A DNA stretch of 50,109 nucleotides from Raoultibacter massiliensis (GTDB lineage: Bacteria > Actinomycetota > Coriobacteriia > Coriobacteriales > Eggerthellaceae), in contig NZ_LT962671.1 in the NCBI RefSeq assembly GCF_900199545.1, forward strand, positions 1,751,450 to 1,801,558, read 5' to 3'. Position 1 is the first letter of the stretch, and each line of letters starts with the position of its first letter. A program made the position numbers and the translations under genes. Under the pieces are notes generated by a model. That model saw nothing but the letters and a program-made list of their open reading frames with translations. It was not told the DNA's origin and did not search any database. Positions 41,187 to 48,577 of the stretch are shown here, piece after piece.

Positions 41187-41192
41187 ATTGTA
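41187..41192 (-). promoter_or_regulatory. Probable -10 of the cysE operon
   Basis: TACAAT on the minus strand (41192-41187), about 29 bp before the cysE ATG. The nearest -35-like sequence, TTGCCG, would need a spacer of 21 bp, so only the -10 is supported. Confidence 0.4.
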
Positions 41193-41229
41193 GCATTGCA
41201 TGCCGATCGCATGCGGCAAGGCGCGCAGA

Positions 41230-41880
41230 TTAGCGCTCTTGCCCGCTACATCGACAAACGAGGCAGACGGCGCGTGCCGAGATTCCCTCTTCGCGGCCCT
41301 CAAAGCCGAGCCATTCGGTCGTCGTCGCCTTTACGCCCACCGATTCGACCGCAACGCCCATCGCGCGCGCCAGATTTTCCCGCATCGCATCGCGGTACGG
41401 GGACAGCTTGGGCGCCTGGGCGGCTATCACGCTGTCCACATCGAGGATCTCGAACCCGCAGCTGCGCACGAATTCGGCTACCGCAGCCAGAAGCTTGAGC
41501 GAGTCGGCGTCTTTGTAGACGGGATCGGTATCGGGGAACAGCTTGCCGATATCGCCGCCGCGCACCGCCCCGAGCAGCGCATCGGAGATGGCGTGGGCGA
41601 GCACATCGGCATCGGAATGCCCGAGCAATCCTCGATCATGGGGAATGTCGACGCCGCCCAAGATGAGCTTGCGGCCCTCGGCGAACGCATGCACGTCGAA
41701 TCCGAGGCCGGTTTTCAGGCTCGCCAACGCGGCAGGCACCTGTGCGGCGGTCGCCTCCTGCGACCGGCCGGCAGCGCACGCGTCCTGCTGCGGCGCATCG
41801 GAGACGCGCGAACTCATGGCAGGCGCTTCGGCGCCCGACGCCTGCGGTTGGCTGGAAGCCTGTCGGGTGCTCTCGATCAC
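41230..41880 (-). CDS. ispF: 2-C-methyl-D-erythritol 2,4-cyclodiphosphate synthase
   Basis: A 216-residue IspF of the MEP isoprenoid pathway. The core starts at LKTGLGFDVHAFAEGR with the Asp and His zinc ligands, and continues LGGVDIPHDRGLLGHSDADVLAHAI with the third. The C-terminal ATTTEWLGFEGREEGI motif is standard. About 55 residues of Ala, Ser and Gln-rich sequence precede the core, longer than usual (IspF is about 155-160 residues). It overlaps ispD by 4 bp (ATGA), so the start at 41880 is well supported by coupling. Confidence 0.93.
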   Translation of the reverse strand: MIESTRQASSQPQASGAEAPAMSSRVSDAPQQDACAAGRSQEATAAQVPAALASLKTGLGFDVHAFAEGRKLILGGVDIPHDRGLLGHSDADVLAHAISDALLGAVRGGDIGKLFPDTDPVYKDADSLKLLAAVAEFVRSCGFEILDVDSVIAAQAPKLSPYRDAMRENLARAMGVAVESVGVKATTTEWLGFEGREEGISARAVCLVCRCSGQER

Positions 41881-42719
41881 TGCTCGGCATCCCTCATGTA
41901 CATGGATCTGACGGCGGCGGCAAGCAGCAGGTAGTCCTCGGGAACCGTGAGCTTGATGTTGTCGCGCTTTCCCTCGACCACGAGCACGCGGCCTCCGAGC
42001 CTCTCGATGAGCGACGAGTCATCGGTGCCCATGAACCCGTCGGACAGTGCCGAAGCGTGGGCGCGACGATAAATGCCCGAGCGAAAAACCTGCGGTGTCT
42101 GGGCGTTCCAGAACACCCGCCGATCGGGCGTTCCCACGATGACGCCGTTCTCAACGACTTTGAGCGTGTCGACGGCGGGATGCGCCACTACGGCTCCATC
42201 GCAGTCGATGTTGCCCTTGAGCACGTTGATGGCATGCAGGATAAGATCAGGCGAGATGAGCGGGCGGGCGCCGTCGTGCAGCACCACGTACTCGAACTCG
42301 TCGGGCACGCATTCGAGGCCCGAAAACGCCGACTCCTGACGGCTCGGCCCCGAGGGGGCGACGACGACCGGCGTGACGAAGGGGAACGGATCGACTGCGC
42401 GTTTGAGGTACTCGTCCTCTCGATCCTCGGGGCACACGATCACGATGAGCCCGATATCGCCCACCGCATCGAACGCCTCGGCCGACCAGGTGAGGATGGG
42501 TTTGCCCGCGATCTCGACGAGCTGTTTGCCGCCTTCTTTGCCGAAGCGCTCGCCCGTTCCGCCGGCCAGGATGATGGCCGCCGTTTTGGGGTTTTCATCC
42601 ATCTTGCCCTTAAGGCCCCCCATACTCTGCGAAAGCGCGTCGAAATCAAGATCGTCAAGCGCCAGCTCAGGTCTTTTCAGCACCTGAGGCGAAAATACAG
42701 GATCGATGGTCTTCGCCAT
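41877..42719 (-). CDS. ispD: 2-C-methyl-D-erythritol 4-phosphate cytidylyltransferase
   Basis: A 280-residue IspD. The CTP-binding loop AAIILAGGTGERFG is at about residue 47, later GPSRQESAFSGLE and VVLHDGARPLIS, and the C-terminal NIKLTVPEDYLLLAAA match the family. About 45 residues come before the core and are unlike other IspD proteins. The gene is coupled to ispF (overlap 4 bp), the common order ispD-ispF. It lies 93 bp beyond clpC with a hairpin between. Confidence 0.93.
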   Translation of the reverse strand: MAKTIDPVFSPQVLKRPELALDDLDFDALSQSMGGLKGKMDENPKTAAIILAGGTGERFGKEGGKQLVEIAGKPILTWSAEAFDAVGDIGLIVIVCPEDREDEYLKRAVDPFPFVTPVVVAPSGPSRQESAFSGLECVPDEFEYVVLHDGARPLISPDLILHAINVLKGNIDCDGAVVAHPAVDTLKVVENGVIVGTPDRRVFWNAQTPQVFRSGIYRRAHASALSDGFMGTDDSSLIERLGGRVLVVEGKRDNIKLTVPEDYLLLAAAVRSMYMRDAEQ

Positions 42720-42752
42720 GTGGTCTTCTGCCCTTCTTCGTCGGCGATGCGA

Positions 42753-42782
42753 GGGAGCCGTCGCGCAACGGCGACGGCTCCC
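42753..42782 (-). terminator. Hairpin after clpC
   Basis: A perfect 12-bp stem (42753-42764 with 42771-42782) with a 6-nt loop, 30 bp after the clpC stop on the minus strand. No T-run follows, so termination may be partial, letting reads continue to ispD. Confidence 0.55.
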
Positions 42783-42812
42783 GTAAGGTTCATCGCTTTT
42801 TCAAAACACGCG

Positions 42813-45377
42813 TTAGTCTGCAGCACCGCCCGACATCGAGCCGCCGCTCGTGACACCCGCATGCCCCAGATCGAAGTTGGTCAGGAGCAATTCTGTGTCC
42901 TTGGCTATGCTATCACGTTTGCGCGGTGCAGGTATAGAGCCGCTTCCCGCCTCAAACGTAAGTTCGCCGTCAACGTAATCGACATCGATGATGGAACCGC
43001 TCGTCCACCGCCCCTCGAGGATCTGCTCGGAAATGGGATCTTCAAGCAAGCGCTGGATGGCGCGGCGCAAAGGACGCGCGCCGAACGTTGCATCGGTTCC
43101 CTCCTTCGCAATGTGCCGCGCAGCGGCATCGGTCAAGTTGATGGACATGTTCTGTGCGATCAGGCGCTCGCGCAGCTCGGCAACCATGAGGCTGACGATC
43201 TGGGCTATCTGCTCCTCGTTGAGCGACTTGAACACGATGATCTCATCGATGCGGTTCAAGAACTCGGGACGGAAGAGCTTCTTCATCTCGCTCATAACGC
43301 GGCTGTGGATTTCCTTGTCCGACAGCCCGGTGTTCGGATCGCTCTGGAATCCGAGCGGCGTGGACTGGGCGATTTCACGGGCGCCCACATTCGACGTCAT
43401 GATGATGATCGTGTTGCGGAAATCGACCGTGCGGCCCTGGGCGTCGGTCAAGCGACCCTCTTCGAGGATCTGCAACAAGATGTTGAACACGTCGGGATGG
43501 GCCTTCTCGATCTCGTCGAACAGCACGACCGAGTACGGGCGCTGGCGCACCGCCTTGGTAAGCTGGCCGCCCTCGTCGAACCCGACGTAGCCCGGAGGCG
43601 ATCCCACGAGCCTCGACACCGAATGCTTCTCCATGTACTCGCTCATGTCGAAAGACAGAAGCGCGTCTTCGGAATTGAAGAGGAACTCGGCGAGCGCCTT
43701 GGACAACTCGGTCTTGCCGACGCCCGAAGGGCCGAGGAAGATGAACGATCCGGCGGGGCGCTTCGGATCCTTGAGCCCCGAACGGCTGCGACGGATGGCC
43801 TTCGAAAGCGCCGTCACGGCTTCTTCCTGGCCGATGATGCGCTCGTGAAGCACGCTTTCCATGCGCAGCAGCTTCTCGGTCTCGGCTTCGGTGAGATTCG
43901 ACACCGGCACGCCCGTGGTCATCGAGATGACGTCGGCGATATCCTCGACCGTCACCTGGTTGATGGACTTCTGAGCATCTTCTTCCCACTTCTTCTCGGC
44001 CTCGGCGCGCTTCTCGCGCAGCTGAGACTCTTCATCGCGCAGGCTTGCGGCACGCTCGAAATCCTGCGATGCGATCGCCTCGTCCTTTTCGGCACGCAGG
44101 CGCCTGAGCTCGTCATCAAGCTCGCGCAGCTCCTTGGGAAGCGTCATGTTGCGGATGCGCATGCGCGCGCCCGCCTCGTCAAGCACGTCGATCGCCTTGT
44201 CGGGAAGGAATCGATCCTGAATGTAGCGCCCGGAAAGCGACACGGCGGCCTGCAGGGCATCGTCGGTGAAATGCACTTGATGATGGGCCTCGTAGCGATC
44301 GCGCAGGCCCTCCATGATGCGCAGCGCCTGCTCCTCGTTGGGTTCGCCCACCGTAATGGGCTGGAAGCGCCGCTCGAGCGCTGAGTCCTTCTCGAAGTGC
44401 TTGCGGTACTCGTCGATCGTCGTGGCGCCGATGACCTGGATTTCGCCGCGCGACAGCGGCGGCTTCAGGATGGCGGCGGCGTCGATGGAACCCTCGGCCG
44501 AACCTGCGCCGATGAGCGTATGGATCTCGTCGATGAACAAGATGATATCGCCTTCGTCCTGCACCTCTTTGATGCACTTCTTCAGGCGCTCTTCGAATTC
44601 GCCGCGGTATTTGCTGCCCGCGACGAGCGCGGATATGTCGAGCGTGATAAGACGCTTGTTGCGCAGGATATCGGGAACCTGGTTCGAAACGATCAGCTGC
44701 GCCAAGCCTTCGGCGACGGCGGTCTTGCCCACGCCGGGCTCGCCGATCAGAAGCGGGTTGTTCTTCTGGCGGCGCGACAGCACCTGCATGACGCGCTCGA
44801 TTTCGCCTGCGCGCCCGATAACCGGATCGAGCTTGCCCTCGGTCGCCTTTTTGGTAAGGTCGGTCCCGAACTCCTTGAGCATGCTGTCCGACGATGCAGC
44901 CTGCGCCTCGAACGCGCCGCGGCCCGCGTATACCGGACTCTGGCCCACAAGATCGTTCAAGGCGGAACGGACGTTGTCGCCCGTGACGCCAAGGCGACCG
45001 AGCACCTCGAGCGCCGTGCCGTCTCCCTCGCGGACGATGCCGAGCAGCAAGTGCTCGGTGGAGATATAGCTCTGCCCCATCTGCATGGCCTCGCGCAGCG
45101 AGTTTTCAAGCACGCGCTTGACGCGCGGCGTGAAGCTCAGATGCCCCGAGACATCGGTATCCTCATCGATTGCGACGACCTGGCGGATGGCTTGGACGAC
45201 GGCGTTGTATTCGACGCCCAATCGATCGAGAGCCTGGGCGGCCAAGCCGTCTTCTTCCTGTATCAACCCGAGCAGCAAGTGCTCGGTGCCCACGTAGGGC
45301 TGGTGCAAGGCACGGGCCTCATCCTGAGCCAGGACGAGGACCTTGCGGGCCTTGTCGGTGAATTTCTCAAAGCTCAT
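42813..45377 (-). CDS. clpC: ATP-dependent Clp protease ATPase ClpC
   Basis: An 854-residue Hsp100 ATPase. Two Clp N repeats (starting [10 protein letters not shown]), AAA1 with Walker A GEPGVGKT (near 210), a UVR middle domain ([20 protein letters not shown]), AAA2 with GPSGVGKT (near 549) and the [17 protein letters not shown] pore region, and an acidic-poor tail ending [10 protein letters not shown]. The C-terminal domain lacks the sensor variations of ClpB. It unfolds substrates for ClpP. GAGG is five bases before the ATG at 45377. A perfect CIRCE lies 42 bp upstream, so HrcA is the probable repressor, unlike the CtsR control of Bacillus. Confidence 0.95.
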   Translation of the reverse strand: MSFEKFTDKARKVLVLAQDEARALHQPYVGTEHLLLGLIQEEDGLAAQALDRLGVEYNAVVQAIRQVVAIDEDTDVSGHLSFTPRVKRVLENSLREAMQMGQSYISTEHLLLGIVREGDGTALEVLGRLGVTGDNVRSALNDLVGQSPVYAGRGAFEAQAASSDSMLKEFGTDLTKKATEGKLDPVIGRAGEIERVMQVLSRRQKNNPLLIGEPGVGKTAVAEGLAQLIVSNQVPDILRNKRLITLDISALVAGSKYRGEFEERLKKCIKEVQDEGDIILFIDEIHTLIGAGSAEGSIDAAAILKPPLSRGEIQVIGATTIDEYRKHFEKDSALERRFQPITVGEPNEEQALRIMEGLRDRYEAHHQVHFTDDALQAAVSLSGRYIQDRFLPDKAIDVLDEAGARMRIRNMTLPKELRELDDELRRLRAEKDEAIASQDFERAASLRDEESQLREKRAEAEKKWEEDAQKSINQVTVEDIADVISMTTGVPVSNLTEAETEKLLRMESVLHERIIGQEEAVTALSKAIRRSRSGLKDPKRPAGSFIFLGPSGVGKTELSKALAEFLFNSEDALLSFDMSEYMEKHSVSRLVGSPPGYVGFDEGGQLTKAVRQRPYSVVLFDEIEKAHPDVFNILLQILEEGRLTDAQGRTVDFRNTIIIMTSNVGAREIAQSTPLGFQSDPNTGLSDKEIHSRVMSEMKKLFRPEFLNRIDEIIVFKSLNEEQIAQIVSLMVAELRERLIAQNMSINLTDAAARHIAKEGTDATFGARPLRRAIQRLLEDPISEQILEGRWTSGSIIDVDYVDGELTFEAGSGSIPAPRKRDSIAKDTELLLTNFDLGHAGVTSGGSMSGGAAD

Positions 45378-45418
45378 GCATGCCTCAATTCTCGCAAGTT
45401 TTTGGTTTCCGCATAATA

Positions 45419-45445
45419 TTAGCACTCAAGTCAAGAGAGTGCTAA
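45419..45445. promoter_or_regulatory. CIRCE element (HrcA operator) upstream of clpC
   Basis: TTAGCACTC (45419-45427), nine bases, GAGTGCTAA (45437-45445): every position of the CIRCE consensus TTAGCACTC-N9-GAGTGCTAA matches. HrcA binds such sites to repress groE and dnaK operons at normal temperature. On the minus strand a TATTAT -10-like sequence directly follows, so the operator overlaps the promoter. Confidence 0.95.
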
Positions 45446-45535
45446 AACGACACCTTGCCGTAAAGCGCTCTCACAACATCACCAAAACTGGCGCACGATA
45501 GCGAAACCGACGGCCAGGCGGCGCTTCGGGACCGC

Positions 45536-47050
45536 CTACCTCGCCTCGTCGCGCATGTGCGGGAACAGCAGCACATCGCGGATCGATGCCGAATCGGTCA
45601 AAAGCATGACCAAACGGTCGATGCCGATGCCGACGCCGCCCGCAGGCGGCATGCCGTACTCCAGCGCGCGCACGTAATCATCGTCGTAGCCCATCGCCTC
45701 GTCGTCGCCGGTTTCCTTCGCGGCGACCTGCGCCCGGAATCGCTCCGCCTGATCGACCGGGTCGTTCAGCTCGCTGAAGGCGTTTGCGTACTCGTGTCCG
45801 CAGATGAAAAGTTCGAAGCGCTCGGTAAGGTTCTCGTCATCGGTCTTCTTCTTGGCAAGCGGCGACACCTCGAGCGGATGGTCGGTCACGAACGTCGGCT
45901 GAACGAGCTTGTCTTCAGCGGTCGCTTCGAATATCTCGGCGATGAGCTTGCCCTTGCCCCATGCATCCTCAACCTTCACACCGTACTTCTCGGCAATCTC
46001 GACAAGCTCCTCGCGGATCATATCGAAGCCGACCTTTTCGCCCGACTCCTCTTCTATGAGCTGCATCATGGTCTTGCGCGGCCACTCGCCCGAAAGATCG
46101 ATCTCGTTGCCCTGATAGGTGATCTGCAGCGTGCCGCACGCTGCCATGGCGGCGGCCTGGATGTAGCCCTGCGTGAGCTCCATCATGCCCTCGAGATCGG
46201 AATAAGCCTGATAGGCCTCCATGGTTGTGAACTCGGGATTGTGGAACGGATCCATACCCTCGTTGCGGAACTGACGCCCGATTTCGAACACCTTCTCGAA
46301 CCCGCCCACGAGCAGGCGCTTCAAATGCAGCTCGGTTGCGATGCGCAGGTAGAAATCCTTGTCGAGCGCATTGTGATGGGTGATGAAGGGCTTTGCGTTC
46401 GCGCCGCCGAGAATGGGATGGAGAATCGGCGTCTCAACCTCGTAGAATCCCTGCGATTCCATATAGGAGCGAATGGCCGAGATGATTTTGAAGCGGGCCT
46501 CGAAAGTCGAGCGAACCTCGGGGTTCATGACCAGATCGACGTAGCGCTGACGATAGCGGGTTTCCTTGTCGGCCAAGCCGTGGAACTTCTCGGGCAGGGG
46601 TCTGAGCGACTTCGACAGAAGCTCGAACGATTCGACCGCCACCGAAAGCTGGCCCCGACGCGTGCGGATCATGGTGCCGGATACGCCGATCCAATCGCCC
46701 ACGTCGAGATCCTTCAATTCAGCGTACACCTCTTCGCCGAGGGTGTTGATGCGACAGAACAGCTGGATATCGGCCGTAGCGTCGCGCAGTTCGAGAAACA
46801 TGATCTTGCCTTGGTCGCGCTTCGCCATGATGCGGCCCGCCACCTTCACGGCATCTTCGGTCGATTCCCCATCGGGCAGATCGGCGTACTTCGCGTCGAG
46901 CTCTTCGATGTGATGGCTGTACTCGAACGCATGGCCGTAGGGGTTCTTGCCGGCCGCAAGCAAAGCCTCGCGCTTGGCTCGGCGAACCTCGATCGGATCG
47001 TCTTCGATCTGCTCGGCTCCATCCTGGGCGGTGTTCGTTGTCTCGCTCAT
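45536..47050 (-). CDS. lysS: Lysyl-tRNA synthetase, class II
   Basis: A 504-residue class II enzyme: an N-terminal OB-fold anticodon domain (IMAKRDQGKIMFLELRDATADIQ), motif 2 in FEIGRQFRNEGMDPFHNPEFTTME and motif 3 in GVGIGIDRLVMLLT. AAGGAAGC precedes the ATG. It lies between clpC and greA on the same strand; 120 bp separate it from greA. It makes Lys-tRNA for protein synthesis. Confidence 0.96.
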   Translation of the reverse strand: MSETTNTAQDGAEQIEDDPIEVRRAKREALLAAGKNPYGHAFEYSHHIEELDAKYADLPDGESTEDAVKVAGRIMAKRDQGKIMFLELRDATADIQLFCRINTLGEEVYAELKDLDVGDWIGVSGTMIRTRRGQLSVAVESFELLSKSLRPLPEKFHGLADKETRYRQRYVDLVMNPEVRSTFEARFKIISAIRSYMESQGFYEVETPILHPILGGANAKPFITHHNALDKDFYLRIATELHLKRLLVGGFEKVFEIGRQFRNEGMDPFHNPEFTTMEAYQAYSDLEGMMELTQGYIQAAAMAACGTLQITYQGNEIDLSGEWPRKTMMQLIEEESGEKVGFDMIREELVEIAEKYGVKVEDAWGKGKLIAEIFEATAEDKLVQPTFVTDHPLEVSPLAKKKTDDENLTERFELFICGHEYANAFSELNDPVDQAERFRAQVAAKETGDDEAMGYDDDYVRALEYGMPPAGGVGIGIDRLVMLLTDSASIRDVLLFPHMRDEAR

Positions 47051-47170
47051 GTGCTTCCTTTTCGTATCGTCCGATAACGCAAACGGGCCCTCGATTCCCG
47101 GGGCCCGTAAAGCTCGGCACCGCTTCGGCGGAACCGCTGTGTGGCGGCCCGTTTCGCCGGGGCCGTGTTT

Positions 47171-47641
47171 TTAGTGATCTATTTTCGTGATCGTCATCAC
47201 GATCTTCTTGCCGGTGGGCCCCTGCGTTTCCACGACATCGCCCTTCTTGTGCCCGAGCAAGGCCGACCCTACGGGCGATTCGTTCGAGATCTTGCCCGCC
47301 GCAGCATCGCTTTCTGCGCCGCCGACGATTGTGAACACGCGCTCCCGCCCGTCCATGTCGACCGTCACGCTCGAGCCGATGTTGACCTTGTTCGACCGCT
47401 TGGGAATAGTGACGACGGTCGCCTCGCTCAGAATGCGGCTGATCTCGGCGATGCGCGCCTCCATCATGCCCTGTTCGTTCTTGGCGTCGTCGTATTCGGA
47501 GTTTTCAGAGATATCTCCGAACTCACGGGCAACCTTGATGCGCTCGCCTATTTCGGCACGCTTCTCGGTTTCGAGGAAATGAAGCTCGGCTTCGAGCTTC
47601 TCCTTTCCCTCCTGCGTGAGGATAAAATCCTTGTCTGCCAT
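47171..47641 (-). CDS. greA: Transcription elongation factor GreA
   Basis: A 156-residue GreA. The N-terminal coiled coil (LTQEGKEKLEAELHFLETEK) includes the acidic tip EFGDISENSEYDDAKNEQ, and the C-terminal FKBP-like domain carries SPVGSALLGHKKGD. It rescues backtracked RNA polymerase by stimulating transcript cleavage. AGGTGATGGT lies upstream of the ATG. lysS follows at 120 bp. Confidence 0.95.
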   Translation of the reverse strand: MADKDFILTQEGKEKLEAELHFLETEKRAEIGERIKVAREFGDISENSEYDDAKNEQGMMEARIAEISRILSEATVVTIPKRSNKVNIGSSVTVDMDGRERVFTIVGGAESDAAAGKISNESPVGSALLGHKKGDVVETQGPTGKKIVMTITKIDH

Positions 47642-47765
47642 ACCATCACCTGTCTGTTGCAGAGAAACATGCACGCTTGGAAGCGTGCGCTTACGTGTAC
47701 GCGGTTCGCTTATATCGATCGAGCCCATCGCTTTCGCGGCGAACCTGGGCTCGGTATACGACAAC

Positions 47766-47794
47766 GCGGCACGTGCACGCACTGCACATGCCGC
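47766..47794 (-). terminator. Hairpin between tatA and greA
   Basis: A 12-bp near-perfect stem (47766-47777 with 47783-47794, one G-U on RNA) with a 5-nt loop, 23 bp after the tatA stop. There is no T-run; termination strength is uncertain. Confidence 0.45.
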
Positions 47795-47817
47795 GAAAAC
47801 ATACCCGAAGGGTGGTA

Positions 47818-48093
47818 CTATTCGGCCTTCTTCTTCGTAGCCGGCTTTTTGGCCGTCGTCGTGGTCTTCTTGACAGTCTTCTTAACAGGCTGCTCTTCCT
47901 CGACCTCTTCGACTTCCTCTTCTTCCTCGACCTCTTCGATTTCCTTATCGCCGCCGCCGATGCCTTCGCGGAGGTTCTTGACGGTCTTACCGAGTGCACT
48001 GCCCAGCTTGGGAAGGTTTTTGGGGCCGAAGATAAGCAGGATCACAACAAGGATGATCAACAGCTCGGGAACGCCCATGCCGAGAATTTTCAT
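47818..48093 (-). CDS. tatA: Sec-independent translocase protein TatA
   Basis: A 91-residue TatA: a single N-terminal helix (GVPELLIILVVILLIFG), the FGPKNLPKLGSALGKTVKN hinge and amphipathic helix, then a highly acidic stretch and a Lys/Thr/Ala-rich tail. TatA forms the pore for folded proteins with twin-arginine signals; two Tat substrates lie in this window. GGAGG is six bases before the ATG. Start 48093 is preferred to the GTG at 48105, which overlaps the ribosome binding site. Confidence 0.92.
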   Translation of the reverse strand: MKILGMGVPELLIILVVILLIFGPKNLPKLGSALGKTVKNLREGIGGGDKEIEEVEEEEEVEEVEEEQPVKKTVKKTTTTAKKPATKKKAE

Positions 48094-48171
48094 ATTGTCC
48101 TCCACTCGTTGATGCGGGACGTCCGCCCGCGCAATCTAACCTCGTCAGATTACCACAATACCTATAGATAA

Positions 48172-48202
48172 GGGATGCATCTTAACAAAAGAATACATCC
48201 CG
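48172..48202 (-). terminator. Possible terminator of tRNA-Pro
   Basis: On the minus strand GGGATGTATT and its near-complement (48172 to 48201, about ten pairs with two G-U) form a hairpin a few bases past the tRNA 3' end, followed by TTATCT. The T-run is poor. Confidence 0.4.
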
Positions 48203-48210
48203 AGTCTACA

Positions 48211-48287
48211 TGGTCGGGATGACAGGATTTGAACCTGCGGCCTCTGCGTCCCGAACGCAGCGCTCTACCAAACTGAGCCACATCCCG
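48211..48287 (-). tRNA. tRNA-Pro (anticodon CGG)
   Basis: A 77-nt tRNA on the minus strand: acceptor CGGGATG with CATCCCG, D arm GCTC/GAGC, anticodon stem CTGCG/CGCAG with loop TTCGGGA (anticodon CGG), T arm CAGG/CCTG with TTCAAAT, discriminator A and encoded CCA (48213-48211). It reads CCG codons. Confidence 0.97.
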
Positions 48288-48577
48288 ATGCTGTTGTTGC
48301 AGCGGACGTTATATTAGCACAACCATCTGAAAAGAAAAGCCCTGACGGGCAAAAGTTATCAAGGATTGCAGCATCGCCCAAGCTCAGCTCGGGCGCGGGC
48401 AAGGCTCATCCCGAGCGCCCGATTGGCCGAATCCGCTACCGCGCGATCGCCCGCAAGGCGGCACGCCCTCGGATAAATTGCCGAAGCAGGCAATCTAACA
48501 GGCGATTTAACATGGACTCAACCTAAAGTTTCAGCTATCCTAATATAAGCGATTCGGTTATATATTAAGGAAGCATG

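Noticed and set aside
41159..41229. T-box leader before cysE/cysS
   Set aside because: The spacer is 71 bp and contains a -10; there is no room for a T-box and no antiterminator pair.
41742..44384. 880-codon plus-strand open frame opposite clpC and ispD
   Set aside because: It is antisense to clearly conserved genes; long antisense frames are expected at this GC content. Its product is Arg/His-rich with no recognisable domain.
47083..47108. Terminator between greA and lysS
   Set aside because: An 8-bp stem (47083-47090 with 47101-47108) is present but weak, and the T-run is only three bases, so it is not called.
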